Part shown: positions 1-4,601 of the stretch, one piece after another
How the letters are laid out: every line of letters begins with the position of its first letter
Numbering within the stretch: position 1 is the stretch's first letter
Origin: Desulfovibrio sp.
GTDB lineage: Bacteria; Desulfobacterota; Desulfovibrionia; Desulfovibrionales; Desulfovibrionaceae
Reading direction: 5' to 3'
Length of the DNA: 5,322 nt
Assembly (NCBI GenBank): GCA_003512875.1
Contig: DONZ01000033.1
Span: forward strand, 1-5,322
Position numbers and translations under genes: made by a program
The notes under the pieces: generated by a model
What the model saw: only the letters and a program-made list of their open reading frames with translations
Told to the model about the DNA's origin: nothing
The model's database searches: none

Positions 1-159
1 TTTGTTTGCTATCGGGCGATTTTCTCGAGTTGTGCCCTTTTCAGCTTAACAGCTGTGTATCGGAAAATTTTTTCTATTGTTTGGCGGGTGGTCGTTCTGT
101 AAAACAGTCCGGCAAAAAGCCAGCCGGTACTATTAAAACTTGAAGTTTTTCAGCGAGCT

Positions 160-189
160 TTGAGAAAATACAAATAAAATCACGATAGT
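160..189 (+). promoter_or_regulatory. Tentative sigma70-type promoter for the secreted-protein gene
   Basis: TTGAGA at 160-165 matches the -35 consensus at five of six positions. GATAGT at 184-189, after an 18-base spacer, matches the -10 consensus at four of six. It lies about 75 bases upstream of the start codon in AT-rich DNA. This was called by eye and other AT-rich hexamers nearby could serve, so it is weak. Confidence 0.25.
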
Positions 190-232
190 GTCCTAATTAA
201 AATAACTGATTGAATGGGGATAGGAATATGGG

Positions 233-249
233 CATTTTCATTGAAAATG
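233..249 (+). promoter_or_regulatory. Small hairpin directly before the ribosome binding site of the secreted-protein gene
   Basis: CATTTTC at 233-239 and GAAAATG at 243-249 are perfect 7-bp complements around a 3-base loop. The stem ends two bases before the G-rich Shine-Dalgarno run (252-257). In the transcript it could stack beside the ribosome binding site without covering it, so an effect on translation or 5' stability is possible but unproven. Confidence 0.35.
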
Positions 250-262
250 AAGGGGGGCGAAT

Positions 263-784
263 ATGAAAAAATTATACAGCGGCATATTGTTTGGCTTGGC
301 GCTTGCGTTCATTGTTCCGCTGTCTGTTGCTTATGCCGAAGAAGCACGGGACGAAACGGACGCATTCAAAAGAAAGTATCTGACAGTAACGCCTCCGACC
401 GGCTGGGAGATAGAAAAACAATCGAGCGGCGCCGCCGGTTTTATGACCGGAATGCTTGACAGCGGCATTGTTTATGTGCGTACCGGCACCATGTCGGGCG
501 TTGTTATCTGTCCCGTATTCAATCTTGATGAATTATCCGCCGAGTGGAAAGAGGCTGAGCCGGATTCTTTCCGCTCCGGTCGCTGCCTTATTCAAGGCGG
601 CAATGATATGATTCTTATTATGGCTCCTTTGAAAAAGGATAAAAAAGGACAGAATGGCGCTATGTTCATTATTATGGATGAGGAGGCATCAGATGCGGAG
701 AAAATTCTGCAAAATGCCCTGCCTTTGCTGCGTCTTTTCACGCATTTTGATTTATCCGAAGCAATTCTTGAGGGTAAAGTATAA
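263..784 (+). CDS. Secreted or periplasmic protein of unknown function
   Basis: I do not recognise the family. The 173-residue product begins with a textbook Sec signal peptide: MKK, a hydrophobic core at residues 8-23, and an AYA cleavage motif with probable cleavage after Ala25. The mature protein of about 148 residues is acidic to neutral. Its first segment reads LTVTPPTGWEI (about residues 40-50), a proline-glycine-tryptophan opening seen in several small beta-rich periplasmic or lipoprotein domains (PsbP/DcrB-like), but this resemblance is too weak for a name. A Gly/Met-rich stretch (GAAGFMTGMLDSG) and hydrophobic beta-type segments (GVVICPVF, MILIMAPL, AMFIIM) follow, and the end is helical. 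Two cysteines remain, near residues 83 and 108, which could form a disulfide. There is no lipobox. The start is supported by AGGGGGG at 251-257, five bases before ATG. It appears monocistronic, with the next plus-strand gene over 1.2 kb away. Confidence 0.8.
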   Translation: MKKLYSGILFGLALAFIVPLSVAYAEEARDETDAFKRKYLTVTPPTGWEIEKQSSGAAGFMTGMLDSGIVYVRTGTMSGVVICPVFNLDELSAEWKEAEPDSFRSGRCLIQGGNDMILIMAPLKKDKKGQNGAMFIIMDEEASDAEKILQNALPLLRLFTHFDLSEAILEGKV

Positions 785-793
785 GGGGAATTT

Positions 794-832
794 TTTTGTT
801 GCGGTATTACAATGGTTTTCTCTGCAACAAAA
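794..832 (+). terminator. Stem-loop just after the secreted-protein gene, possible weak terminator
   Basis: TTTTGTTGC (794-802) and GCAACAAAA (824-832) are perfectly complementary. One G-T pair and one G-C pair extend the stem inward to about 11 bp. It starts nine bases after the stop codon, where a transcript end is expected. No T-tract follows on either strand, so it is not a canonical intrinsic terminator. A second small hairpin (TTCGG-ttttg-CCGAA, 843-857) followed by TAGTTTT lies just downstream and may contribute. Confidence 0.3.
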
Positions 833-1221
833 CTGTGATTGTTTCGGTTTTGCCGAATAGTTTTCCGCAATCAGGAACATAGTGCTGCCGTCTTTTTCCT
901 ATTGCTTTTTTCAGTTTTGATTTGGAATAATCCTTTTTGAGGGCGGAGGGCTTAGCCCGTTGCCGAGAAGAACATAAAAGGGAAAAATGCCGTTTTTGCA
1001 ATAGGTAGTTTATAGGCGGAAGGGGTATCTTCGGTTATCGCAGAAAACTGCTTACAGCACGAAAGCCGCAATTAAAGCCGAGGATGGATTGACGCTTTCC
1101 CGGATTTTGAGCATTTCAGCAAAGCATATGCCCGAGTTTTAAAGCGGAAAATGCGCCTGTACGGATGATGATTGCGCAAGCAAACTCAACGGGTGATTGA
1201 AACCGGAATATTGCCGGTAAA

Positions 1222-1256
1222 GAACAATAACAAGCATGTTCCGTTTTCTTTTTTCA
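1222..1256 (+). terminator. Possible weak plus-strand terminator abutting the regulator 3' end
   Basis: GAACA (1222-1226) and TGTTC (1237-1241) form a 5-bp stem around a 10-base loop. They are followed by the T-rich run CGTTTTCTTTTTTC at 1242 onward. Orientation and T-richness fit termination of plus-strand transcription heading into the convergent regulator gene. The stem is short and AT-rich, so the call is tentative. No good terminator is visible for the regulator itself on the minus strand. Confidence 0.25.
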
Positions 1257-1259
1257 TTT

Positions 1260-1916
1260 TTAATCGTTTTCGATTAATTCTGAAATGGCGACAGCAAGCT
1301 CATTGTAATGATCAAAAATGGTTTTTCGTATTTGTTCGGGATTTTTGGTGAAGAAAGAATCCACAACTTTTTTATGTCTTGAGTAAAACGATTGGGGGTT
1401 AAAGGATTTTTTCCAGTATTCACGGCATAAGTATTTTGAAATATTGGAAGAAAAACGGCGTGCGTTTTCAATTAATTGTTCATTGGTGCAGCGGGATAAG
1501 AGCATATTGTGCAAAAGTTCGTCAAGCTCGGCAAGGTCTGTGATATCGGCGGCTTTTTTGCTTTTGTTTTCCATTTTTTTTAGAATATTGAGCAAATCTT
1601 TGTTATCTTCATCGGTCCAATTATCAAGGGACATGATAATTCCCTCTGCTTCCAAAATGGCGGTAAGGGCGTATCCGTCAATAATTTCTTTTGCAGAGAG
1701 CACCCGAATGGTTTTTCCTTTTTGCGGTTCGGAAACGATAAGACCGTCTTGGGTGAGAATTTGCAAAGCTTCACGTATCGGCGCTCGGCTGATGTTGAGA
1801 AAAGTCGCCAAATCGTTTTCTTTTACAGGGGCGCCGGGGGATAATTTTCCCTCCTGAATCATTTTTCTAATGAATTGACTGACTTGAATCGCATACGTTT
1901 GCTTTTTAAAATCCAT
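1260..1916 (-). CDS. GntR-family transcriptional regulator, FadR/FCD subfamily
   Basis: This is a cytoplasmic DNA-binding repressor or activator that senses a small ligand, usually a carboxylate. The 218-residue length is typical. An N-terminal winged helix-turn-helix spans about residues 5-72, with the GntR signature around L25-G28 (LSPG), E33-A37, the recognition-helix sequence SRAPIREAL (43-51) and the wing EPQKGKTIRV (63-72). An all-helical FCD domain spans about 76-213. The usual FCD metal ligands are visible as D132 and H136 (DELLH), H181 (SRHKK) and H203 (DHYNEL), so a metal-dependent ligand pocket should be intact. The start is backed by AAGGTG just upstream. It is divergent from ridA and the C-S lyase across an intergenic region full of ATGTC/GACAT half-sites, which argues that it controls that operon and its own expression. 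The ligand is unknown; a D-amino acid, cysteate or an oxo acid from the pathway would be logical. Confidence 0.93.
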   Translation of the reverse strand: MDFKKQTYAIQVSQFIRKMIQEGKLSPGAPVKENDLATFLNISRAPIREALQILTQDGLIVSEPQKGKTIRVLSAKEIIDGYALTAILEAEGIIMSLDNWTDEDNKDLLNILKKMENKSKKAADITDLAELDELLHNMLLSRCTNEQLIENARRFSSNISKYLCREYWKKSFNPQSFYSRHKKVVDSFFTKNPEQIRKTIFDHYNELAVAISELIEND

Positions 1917-1943
1917 TTCACACCTTACGTATTTATTTTCGAT

Positions 1944-1973
1944 ATATTAAGTTAAAATCCGCGCACATGTCAA
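1944..1973 (-). promoter_or_regulatory. Probable promoter of the GntR regulator
   Basis: On the minus strand a perfect TTGACA -35 (plus positions 1968-1973) is followed after 18 bases by TAATAT (1944-1949), a four-of-six -10 match. The -35 hexamer lies within an ATGTC half-site, so a protein bound there would block this promoter and allow autoregulation. Confidence 0.45.
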
Positions 1974-2006
1974 GACCAATATTTCTTACATGAATTTGCT
2001 TGACAT
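1967..2006. promoter_or_regulatory. Inverted ATGTCAAG/CTTGACAT pair over both divergent -35 boxes
   Basis: ATGTCAAG at 1967-1974 and CTTGACAT at 1999-2006 are exact reverse complements, 24 bases apart. Each contains one of the two divergent TTGACA hexamers, so part of the symmetry comes simply from paired promoters. The extra shared bases, and the match of the outer pentamer ATGTC/GACAT to the palindrome at 2032-2043, suggest that they also serve as operator half-sites for the divergent GntR regulator. Confidence 0.4.
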
Positions 2007-2026
2007 TGAAACTTTAAAAGTATATT
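2000..2026 (+). promoter_or_regulatory. Probable promoter of the ridA - C-S lyase operon
   Basis: A perfect TTGACA -35 lies at 2000-2005 and TATATT, a five-of-six -10, at 2021-2026. The 15-base spacer is shorter than the ideal 17, which often means a weak promoter or one that needs an activator. Transcription would start near 2033, inside the 12-bp palindrome. Confidence 0.45.
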
Positions 2027-2031
2027 TATTA

Positions 2032-2043
2032 AATGTCGACATT
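2032..2043. promoter_or_regulatory. Perfect 12-bp palindrome, likely GntR operator
   Basis: AATGTCGACATT is a perfect inverted repeat with no spacer. It sits just downstream of the -10 box and 19 bases before the ridA start codon. GntR/FCD dimers bind short palindromes of this kind, and the position at the expected transcription start suits repression. An in-frame ATG inside it (2033) could extend RidA by ten residues, but it has no ribosome binding site and is probably not used. Confidence 0.5.
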
Positions 2044-2062
2044 AATATTGTATGAGGTTAGT

Positions 2063-2440
2063 ATGAAAAAAATCATTTCAAGCGATAAAGCCCCTAAAGC
2101 GATAGGACCGTATTCACAAGCTGTCCGATCCGGCGGTTTGGTTTTCTTTTCCGGGCAATTAGGCATCAATCCCGAAACAGGAAAACTTGCTGAAGGCGGG
2201 GTTAAAGCGCAAGCGGAACAGGCATTGAAAAATATCAGAGCTATTTTGGAAGAGGCTGGAACCGGTGTTGAGAATGTTGTAAAAACAACGGTGTTTATCA
2301 CGAAAATGGATGATTTTCAGGAAGTCAATGCGGCATATTCTGCTGTATTCAGCGGGGATTTCCCCGCTCGTTCCTGTGTTGCGGTCCACCAGCTGCCATT
2401 GAACGCTTTGGTTGAAATTGAAATTATTGTCGCTTTGTGA
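2063..2440 (+). CDS. ridA: RidA family reactive enamine/imine deaminase
   Basis: RidA hydrolyses 2-aminoacrylate and its imine tautomer to pyruvate and ammonia, which prevents damage to PLP enzymes. It normally acts as a cytoplasmic trimer. The 125-residue length is standard. Visible family marks are IGPYSQAV (residues 14-21), the FSGQLG strand (29-34), Q53-A54-L55-K56-N57, the VVKTTVF segment (72-78), and the active-site region PARSCVAV (101-108), with the key Arg103 and Cys105 corresponding to E. coli R105 and C107. The segment ALVEIEIIVAL ends the protein and carries the conserved Glu118. I chose the ATG at 2063 because GAGG lies five bases upstream and the product then begins MKKIISSDKAP, the usual RidA N-terminus. 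An upstream in-frame ATG at 2033 lies in the operator palindrome and lacks a ribosome binding site. It is the first gene of an operon with the C-S lyase 29 bases downstream, an enzyme expected to generate its substrate. Confidence 0.95.
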   Translation: MKKIISSDKAPKAIGPYSQAVRSGGLVFFSGQLGINPETGKLAEGGVKAQAEQALKNIRAILEEAGTGVENVVKTTVFITKMDDFQEVNAAYSAVFSGDFPARSCVAVHQLPLNALVEIEIIVAL

Positions 2441-2469
2441 CAACAGGATTAAATTAAGGAGAACAGCGT

Positions 2470-3471
2470 ATGAATTTAGCGCAATTTCCACGCCGCGGCT
2501 ATGTTAAGGAAGCAACCCCAATCGAATTTCTGCCGAACTTTTCCAAAGCGCTCGGCGGTAAAGTGAACGTGTATATCAAACGTGACGACCTGTTACCCGG
2601 AACAAGCGGCGGCAACAAAACCCGCAAGCTTGATTTCTGCATTGCCGATGCCTTGGTGAAAGGCGCCGATACCATTATCACATGCGGTGCCGTGCAATCC
2701 AACCACTGCCGTTTGACTTTGTCCTGGGCTGTGAAAGAAGGACTCGATTGTTATCTTGTGCTTGAAGAACGTGTGAAAAACAGCTATAAGCCAGAAGCTT
2801 CCGGCAACAATTTCCTTTTCCGGCTTCTCGGCGTGAAGGGAATTACCGTTGTTCCCGGCGGTTCCGACATGATGGGAGAAATGGAAAAAGTAGCTGAAAA
2901 ATTGAAAGCTGAAGGCAAGAAGCCTTACATTGTTCCCGGCGGGGCTTCCAATGCCCTCGGCGCGTTGGGCTATGTGGGCTGCATGGAAGAAATCATGCAT
3001 CAGATGTTCACCCAAGGTCTGACCTTTGACCATATGGTTGTTCCCAGCGGTTCCGCCGGCACGCACGCAGGCATTATCGCCGGCATGATCGGCAACAATA
3101 TCAATATCCCCGTTACGGGTATCGGCGTAAACCGCCCTAAAGCGGTGCAGCAGGAAGCTGTGCATAAGTTGGCGAACCAAGCTCTTGACCTTATTGGTGT
3201 TGAGCAAAGGGTTCCGGCTGATAAAGTCATTGCGTTCGATGATTATGTCGGTCCCGGTTATTCCCTTCCGACGGACGCAATGGTTGAAGCCGTAAAACTT
3301 CTTGCCCGGACCGAAGGCATTTTGCTTGACCCTGTTTATTCCGGCAAGGCGATGTCCGGCCTTATTGACCTTGTACGAAAGGGATATTTCAAAGAAGGGT
3401 CCAACATCCTCTTCCTGCATACCGGCGGTTCTCCCGCTTTGTATGCGTATTTGGATTGTTTCGGAAACTAA
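2470..3471 (+). CDS. dcyD: PLP-dependent C-S lyase: D-cysteine desulfhydrase or L-cysteate sulfo-lyase
   Basis: This is a cytoplasmic fold-type II PLP enzyme of the D-cysteine desulfhydrase / ACC deaminase / L-cysteate sulfo-lyase (CuyA) group. It would split D-cysteine to pyruvate, ammonia and sulfide, or L-cysteate to pyruvate, ammonia and sulfite. The 333-residue length is typical. Lys50 in GGNKTRKL (47-54) is the PLP Schiff-base lysine (E. coli K51). QSNH (76-79) is the substrate and cofactor loop. PGGASNALGALGY and GSAGTHAG are the glycine-rich phosphate-binding regions. Tyr264 (PGYSLPT) and Tyr290 (DPVYSGKAM) match the active-site tyrosines 261 and 287 of Salmonella DcyD, and HTGG (317-320) is near the C-terminus. 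AAGGAG at 2456-2461, eight bases before ATG, fixes the start. The intact DcyD tyrosines favour desulfhydrase or sulfo-lyase activity over ACC deaminase, but sequence alone does not separate DcyD from CuyA. The RidA partner fits either reaction. The gene is followed by a strong terminator and is GC-richer than its neighbours. Confidence 0.88.
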   Translation: MNLAQFPRRGYVKEATPIEFLPNFSKALGGKVNVYIKRDDLLPGTSGGNKTRKLDFCIADALVKGADTIITCGAVQSNHCRLTLSWAVKEGLDCYLVLEERVKNSYKPEASGNNFLFRLLGVKGITVVPGGSDMMGEMEKVAEKLKAEGKKPYIVPGGASNALGALGYVGCMEEIMHQMFTQGLTFDHMVVPSGSAGTHAGIIAGMIGNNINIPVTGIGVNRPKAVQQEAVHKLANQALDLIGVEQRVPADKVIAFDDYVGPGYSLPTDAMVEAVKLLARTEGILLDPVYSGKAMSGLIDLVRKGYFKEGSNILFLHTGGSPALYAYLDCFGN

Positions 3472-3542
3472 GACCATAAGCATGGAACGTGTTATGAATA
3501 CGGCATGCGCCTGATAACGTTTTCCTTGTCCCTAATGATGAG

Positions 3543-3596
3543 CCCATATGACTTTTTGGTGGTTTGCATTAAAAGAAGTCATATGGGTATTTTTTT
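3543..3596 (+). terminator. Strong intrinsic terminator of the ridA - C-S lyase operon
   Basis: CCCATATGACTT (3543-3554) pairs perfectly with AAGTCATATGGG (3576-3587). A G-T pair and two A-T pairs extend the stem to 15 bp around a 15-base loop. The sequence TA plus seven T residues (3588-3596) follows on the plus strand. This is a classic Rho-independent terminator placed about 70 bases after the lyase stop codon. Confidence 0.9.
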
Positions 3597-3617
3597 GAGG
3601 AAACAGAAACAATGCGG

Positions 3618-3693
3618 TATCTGTTCATCGTATTGCTGATTAACAACGGTAAACAGATAGTCGTTCAATATTGCCGGTGTCATACGATGAACA
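3618..3693. repeat. 12-bp perfect inverted repeat with an alternative overlapping stem
   Basis: TGTTCATCGTAT (3622-3633) and ATACGATGAACA (3682-3693) are exact reverse complements enclosing 48 bases. A competing 8-bp stem, TATCTGTT (3618-3625) with AACAGATA (3652-3659), shares four bases with the left arm, so the two folds exclude each other. No T-tract follows on either strand, so it is not an intrinsic terminator. Its role is unknown; a structured RNA, protein-binding dyad or relic of a mobile element are all possible. Confidence 0.6.
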
Positions 3694-3713
3694 ATATTTC
3701 ATAGCGTTTTTGT

Positions 3714-3753
3714 AAAAAAAGCCCTCTTTAACCGAGAACTGATTAAGGGGGCT
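3714..3753 (-). terminator. Intrinsic terminator of the minus-strand sulfur-relay operon
   Basis: Read on the minus strand, AGCCCCCTT (3753-3745) pairs with AAGAGGGCT (3728-3720) as a 9-bp stem with one G-T pair. It is followed by seven T residues ending at 3714. It starts 36 bases after the stop codon of the OsmC-family gene, as expected for the end of that operon. On the plus strand only four T residues follow, so it is probably not efficient in that direction. Confidence 0.88.
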
Positions 3754-3788
3754 GCTTTTATAAGGCTATATGATTGTTTGTGTTTGTT

Positions 3789-4226
3789 TTAGTCAACAGC
3801 AACCATGCTGAGGTTATATTCCACTTCCATTCCGGCTTCCAAGGAATAGGTCAGCAAAGAGCCGTCAAGCATGTTTTCTTCGACTTTCTTATAAATATCG
3901 CGGTATTTTTCTTCAAGACCGATTTCAACATCAAGAATAAGCACGGAATAACGGGTTCTCATCGCGTGGTCTTTTTCTTTTTCCGTATCGGCAGAAGCGC
4001 GGATGAATTTTATCTCCGCTCCGTTTCTTTTGAGGGAATTGGCAAAGGTGTTGATATAACAAGCCAGCGCCGCAACGCAAAGAAACCGTTGTCCCGTGTG
4101 GTCTTGGTTTCTTTCCTCGTCGGATACCGCATTGAAATTGAACTCGATTTTCGGCAGAATAACGGAGTTCACGTTATAGGTGTCAATACCTTTTTCCATG
4201 TCACGTTCAAAAGTGATTTTCGGCAT
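3789..4226 (-). CDS. OsmC-family protein, last gene of the sulfur-relay operon
   Basis: OsmC/Ohr-like proteins are small cytoplasmic thiol proteins. Classical members reduce organic hydroperoxides with a Cys pair, while many others, often next to sulfur-carrier genes, have uncertain roles. From the ATG at 4226 the product has 145 residues. AAGGAG upstream with good spacing supports this start over an in-frame ATG at 4286 that would overlap the preceding gene. An N-terminal beta part (IEFNF) leads to the hallmark central helix CVAALACYINTFANSL (50-65), where Cys56 occupies the peroxidatic position of the LxAALxxC motif. Next come beta segments (EIKFIRASAD, RYSVLILDVEIGL), a helix at about 105-120 and the closing strand MEVEYNLSM (133-141). 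The second conserved Cys, expected near residues 123-125 before the final strand, is absent (SLLTYS), so a normal Ohr disulfide cycle is unlikely. The gap from the preceding gene is 31 bases and a terminator follows. The family call is by motif and predicted fold. Confidence 0.75.
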   Translation of the reverse strand: MPKITFERDMEKGIDTYNVNSVILPKIEFNFNAVSDEERNQDHTGQRFLCVAALACYINTFANSLKRNGAEIKFIRASADTEKEKDHAMRTRYSVLILDVEIGLEEKYRDIYKKVEENMLDGSLLTYSLEAGMEVEYNLSMVAVD

Positions 4227-4257
4227 GCCATTCTCCTTGATGAATTTAAAGATGAAA

Positions 4258-4590
4258 TTAAAAGTGATTGATTGTTTCAGCGTCAAGACAAAGGTCTGTG
4301 ATTTCGTCTTCTTCTATGATTTCAATGCCTTCAATGATATCCTTTTCGTCAATGCCGCGCAGCTCGAGGCATTTTTTCCTGCAATAAAGGGGTGCGTCGG
4401 CGTCCAGCAATTTTTGTATCATGACAGCATGGTAGCCTGATTTTTTGGTTGCGCACCAAACCCCTTCTTCGGAAAAAACGAGTTTGATATCGAAACCTTT
4501 TTCATGACACGCCCAAGCCATTCTGATTCCCAGGGCGGAGAGCTCGACCCCCAGGGGCTTCGTATCAAAGATAACAAAAGAATTTAACAT
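4258..4590 (-). CDS. DsrE-superfamily protein, TusC/DsrF-like sulfur carrier subunit
   Basis: TusC/DsrF proteins are cytoplasmic partners of TusB and TusD in a hexamer that passes persulfide sulfur to DsrC/TusE. From the ATG at 4590 (AGGAG upstream, 11 bases after the preceding stop) the product has 110 residues. It shows a Rossmann-like alpha/beta pattern: the first strand SFVIFDTKPLG (4-14), a helix ending AWACHEKGF, the strand DIKLVFSEEGVWC (34-46), a helix, and LYCRKKCLELRGID (68-81), which matches the TusC/DsrE segment ending in a Cys followed by an R-G motif. The C-terminal INHF resembles the short hydrophobic-Phe end of TusC. Cysteines are at 28, 46, 70, 74 and 101, with C70 or C74 the likely persulfide carrier. 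The middle is shorter than in E. coli TusC. An ATG at 4674 lies within the preceding gene and is not used. The superfamily is fairly secure, the subunit assignment less so. Confidence 0.75.
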   Translation of the reverse strand: MLNSFVIFDTKPLGVELSALGIRMAWACHEKGFDIKLVFSEEGVWCATKKSGYHAVMIQKLLDADAPLYCRKKCLELRGIDEKDIIEGIEIIEEDEITDLCLDAETINHF

Positions 4591-4601
4591 GGTTCGCTCC
4601 T

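Larger units (their letters stand above)
1..262. other. Gene-free leader region upstream of the secreted-protein gene
   Basis: I see no supportable gene here. Short open stretches exist on both strands (plus 1-102 and 3-143, minus about 140-12), but none combines a start codon, a ribosome binding site and useful length. Small dyads are present: CCGGC/GCCGG around 109-127, and an AAAACTT-g-AAGTTTT dyad at 135-149. None is followed by a good T-tract. A tentative promoter and a hairpin next to the ribosome binding site are listed separately. Confidence 0.5.
785..1259. other. Convergent intergenic gap of 475 bases with no convincing gene
   Basis: This gap lies between the 3' ends of the secreted-protein gene (+) and the GntR regulator (-). 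Open frames in it are short, lack ribosome binding sites and have no recognisable product. One is a 64-codon minus-strand frame at 1001-807, rich in Lys/Arg. Another is a roughly 30-codon plus-strand stretch ending near 1170 that has no start codon. I see no tRNA, rRNA, CRISPR or insertion-sequence ends. Several small dyads occur: 794-832, TTCGG/CCGAA at 843-857, GGGC-TTA-GCCC at 948-958, ACCGG/CCGGT at 1202-1218 and GAACA/TGTTC at 1222-1241. The gap could be decayed former coding sequence, but I cannot show this. Confidence 0.5.
3472..3788. other. Convergent intergenic gap with two terminators and an inverted repeat
   Basis: This 317-base gap separates the C-S lyase operon (+) from the sulfur-relay operon (-). 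It contains no gene. Its contents are a bulged dyad around 3486-3521 (AACGTGTTAT / ATAACGTT), the plus-strand terminator 3543-3596, a structured inverted repeat at 3618-3693, and the minus-strand terminator 3714-3753. The two terminators leave the middle segment largely untranscribed unless read-through occurs. Confidence 0.7.

Noticed and set aside
12..140. Minus-strand open stretch of about 45 codons with a protein-like, Lys/Arg-rich end
   Set aside because: There is no start codon after the upstream stop, no ribosome binding site and no recognised family. It may be chance or a remnant, but it is not supportable.
214..459. Plus-strand open frame of 81 codons overlapping the secreted-protein start
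   Set aside because: It overlaps the signal-peptide gene in another frame, has no ribosome binding site of its own, and its product is Arg/Cys-rich without a pattern. It is a shadow.
807..1001. Minus-strand 64-codon basic open frame
   Set aside because: It has no convincing ribosome binding site, its composition is typical of translated non-coding AT-rich DNA, and no homology is recognised.
898..1005. 8-bp inverted repeat CCTATTGC / GCAATAGG spanning about 100 bases
   Set aside because: Matches of this size and spacing are expected several times by chance in 5 kb, and the interior shows no consistent RNA fold.
2593..3483. Long minus-strand open frame (296 codons) opposite the C-S lyase gene
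   Set aside because: It lies entirely antisense to a gene with clear PLP-enzyme motifs, and its His/Asn-rich product has no domain pattern. It is a codon-bias shadow.
1207..3678. 12-base direct match AATATTGCCGGT at 1207-1218 and 3667-3678
   Set aside because: About one such match is expected by chance in a window of this size, and the flanks do not align well enough for a dispersed repeat.
3774..4271. Plus-strand 165-codon open frame antisense to the OsmC-family gene
   Set aside because: The Phe-rich product lacks motifs, and the opposite strand carries the OsmC helix motif, a good ribosome binding site and operon context.
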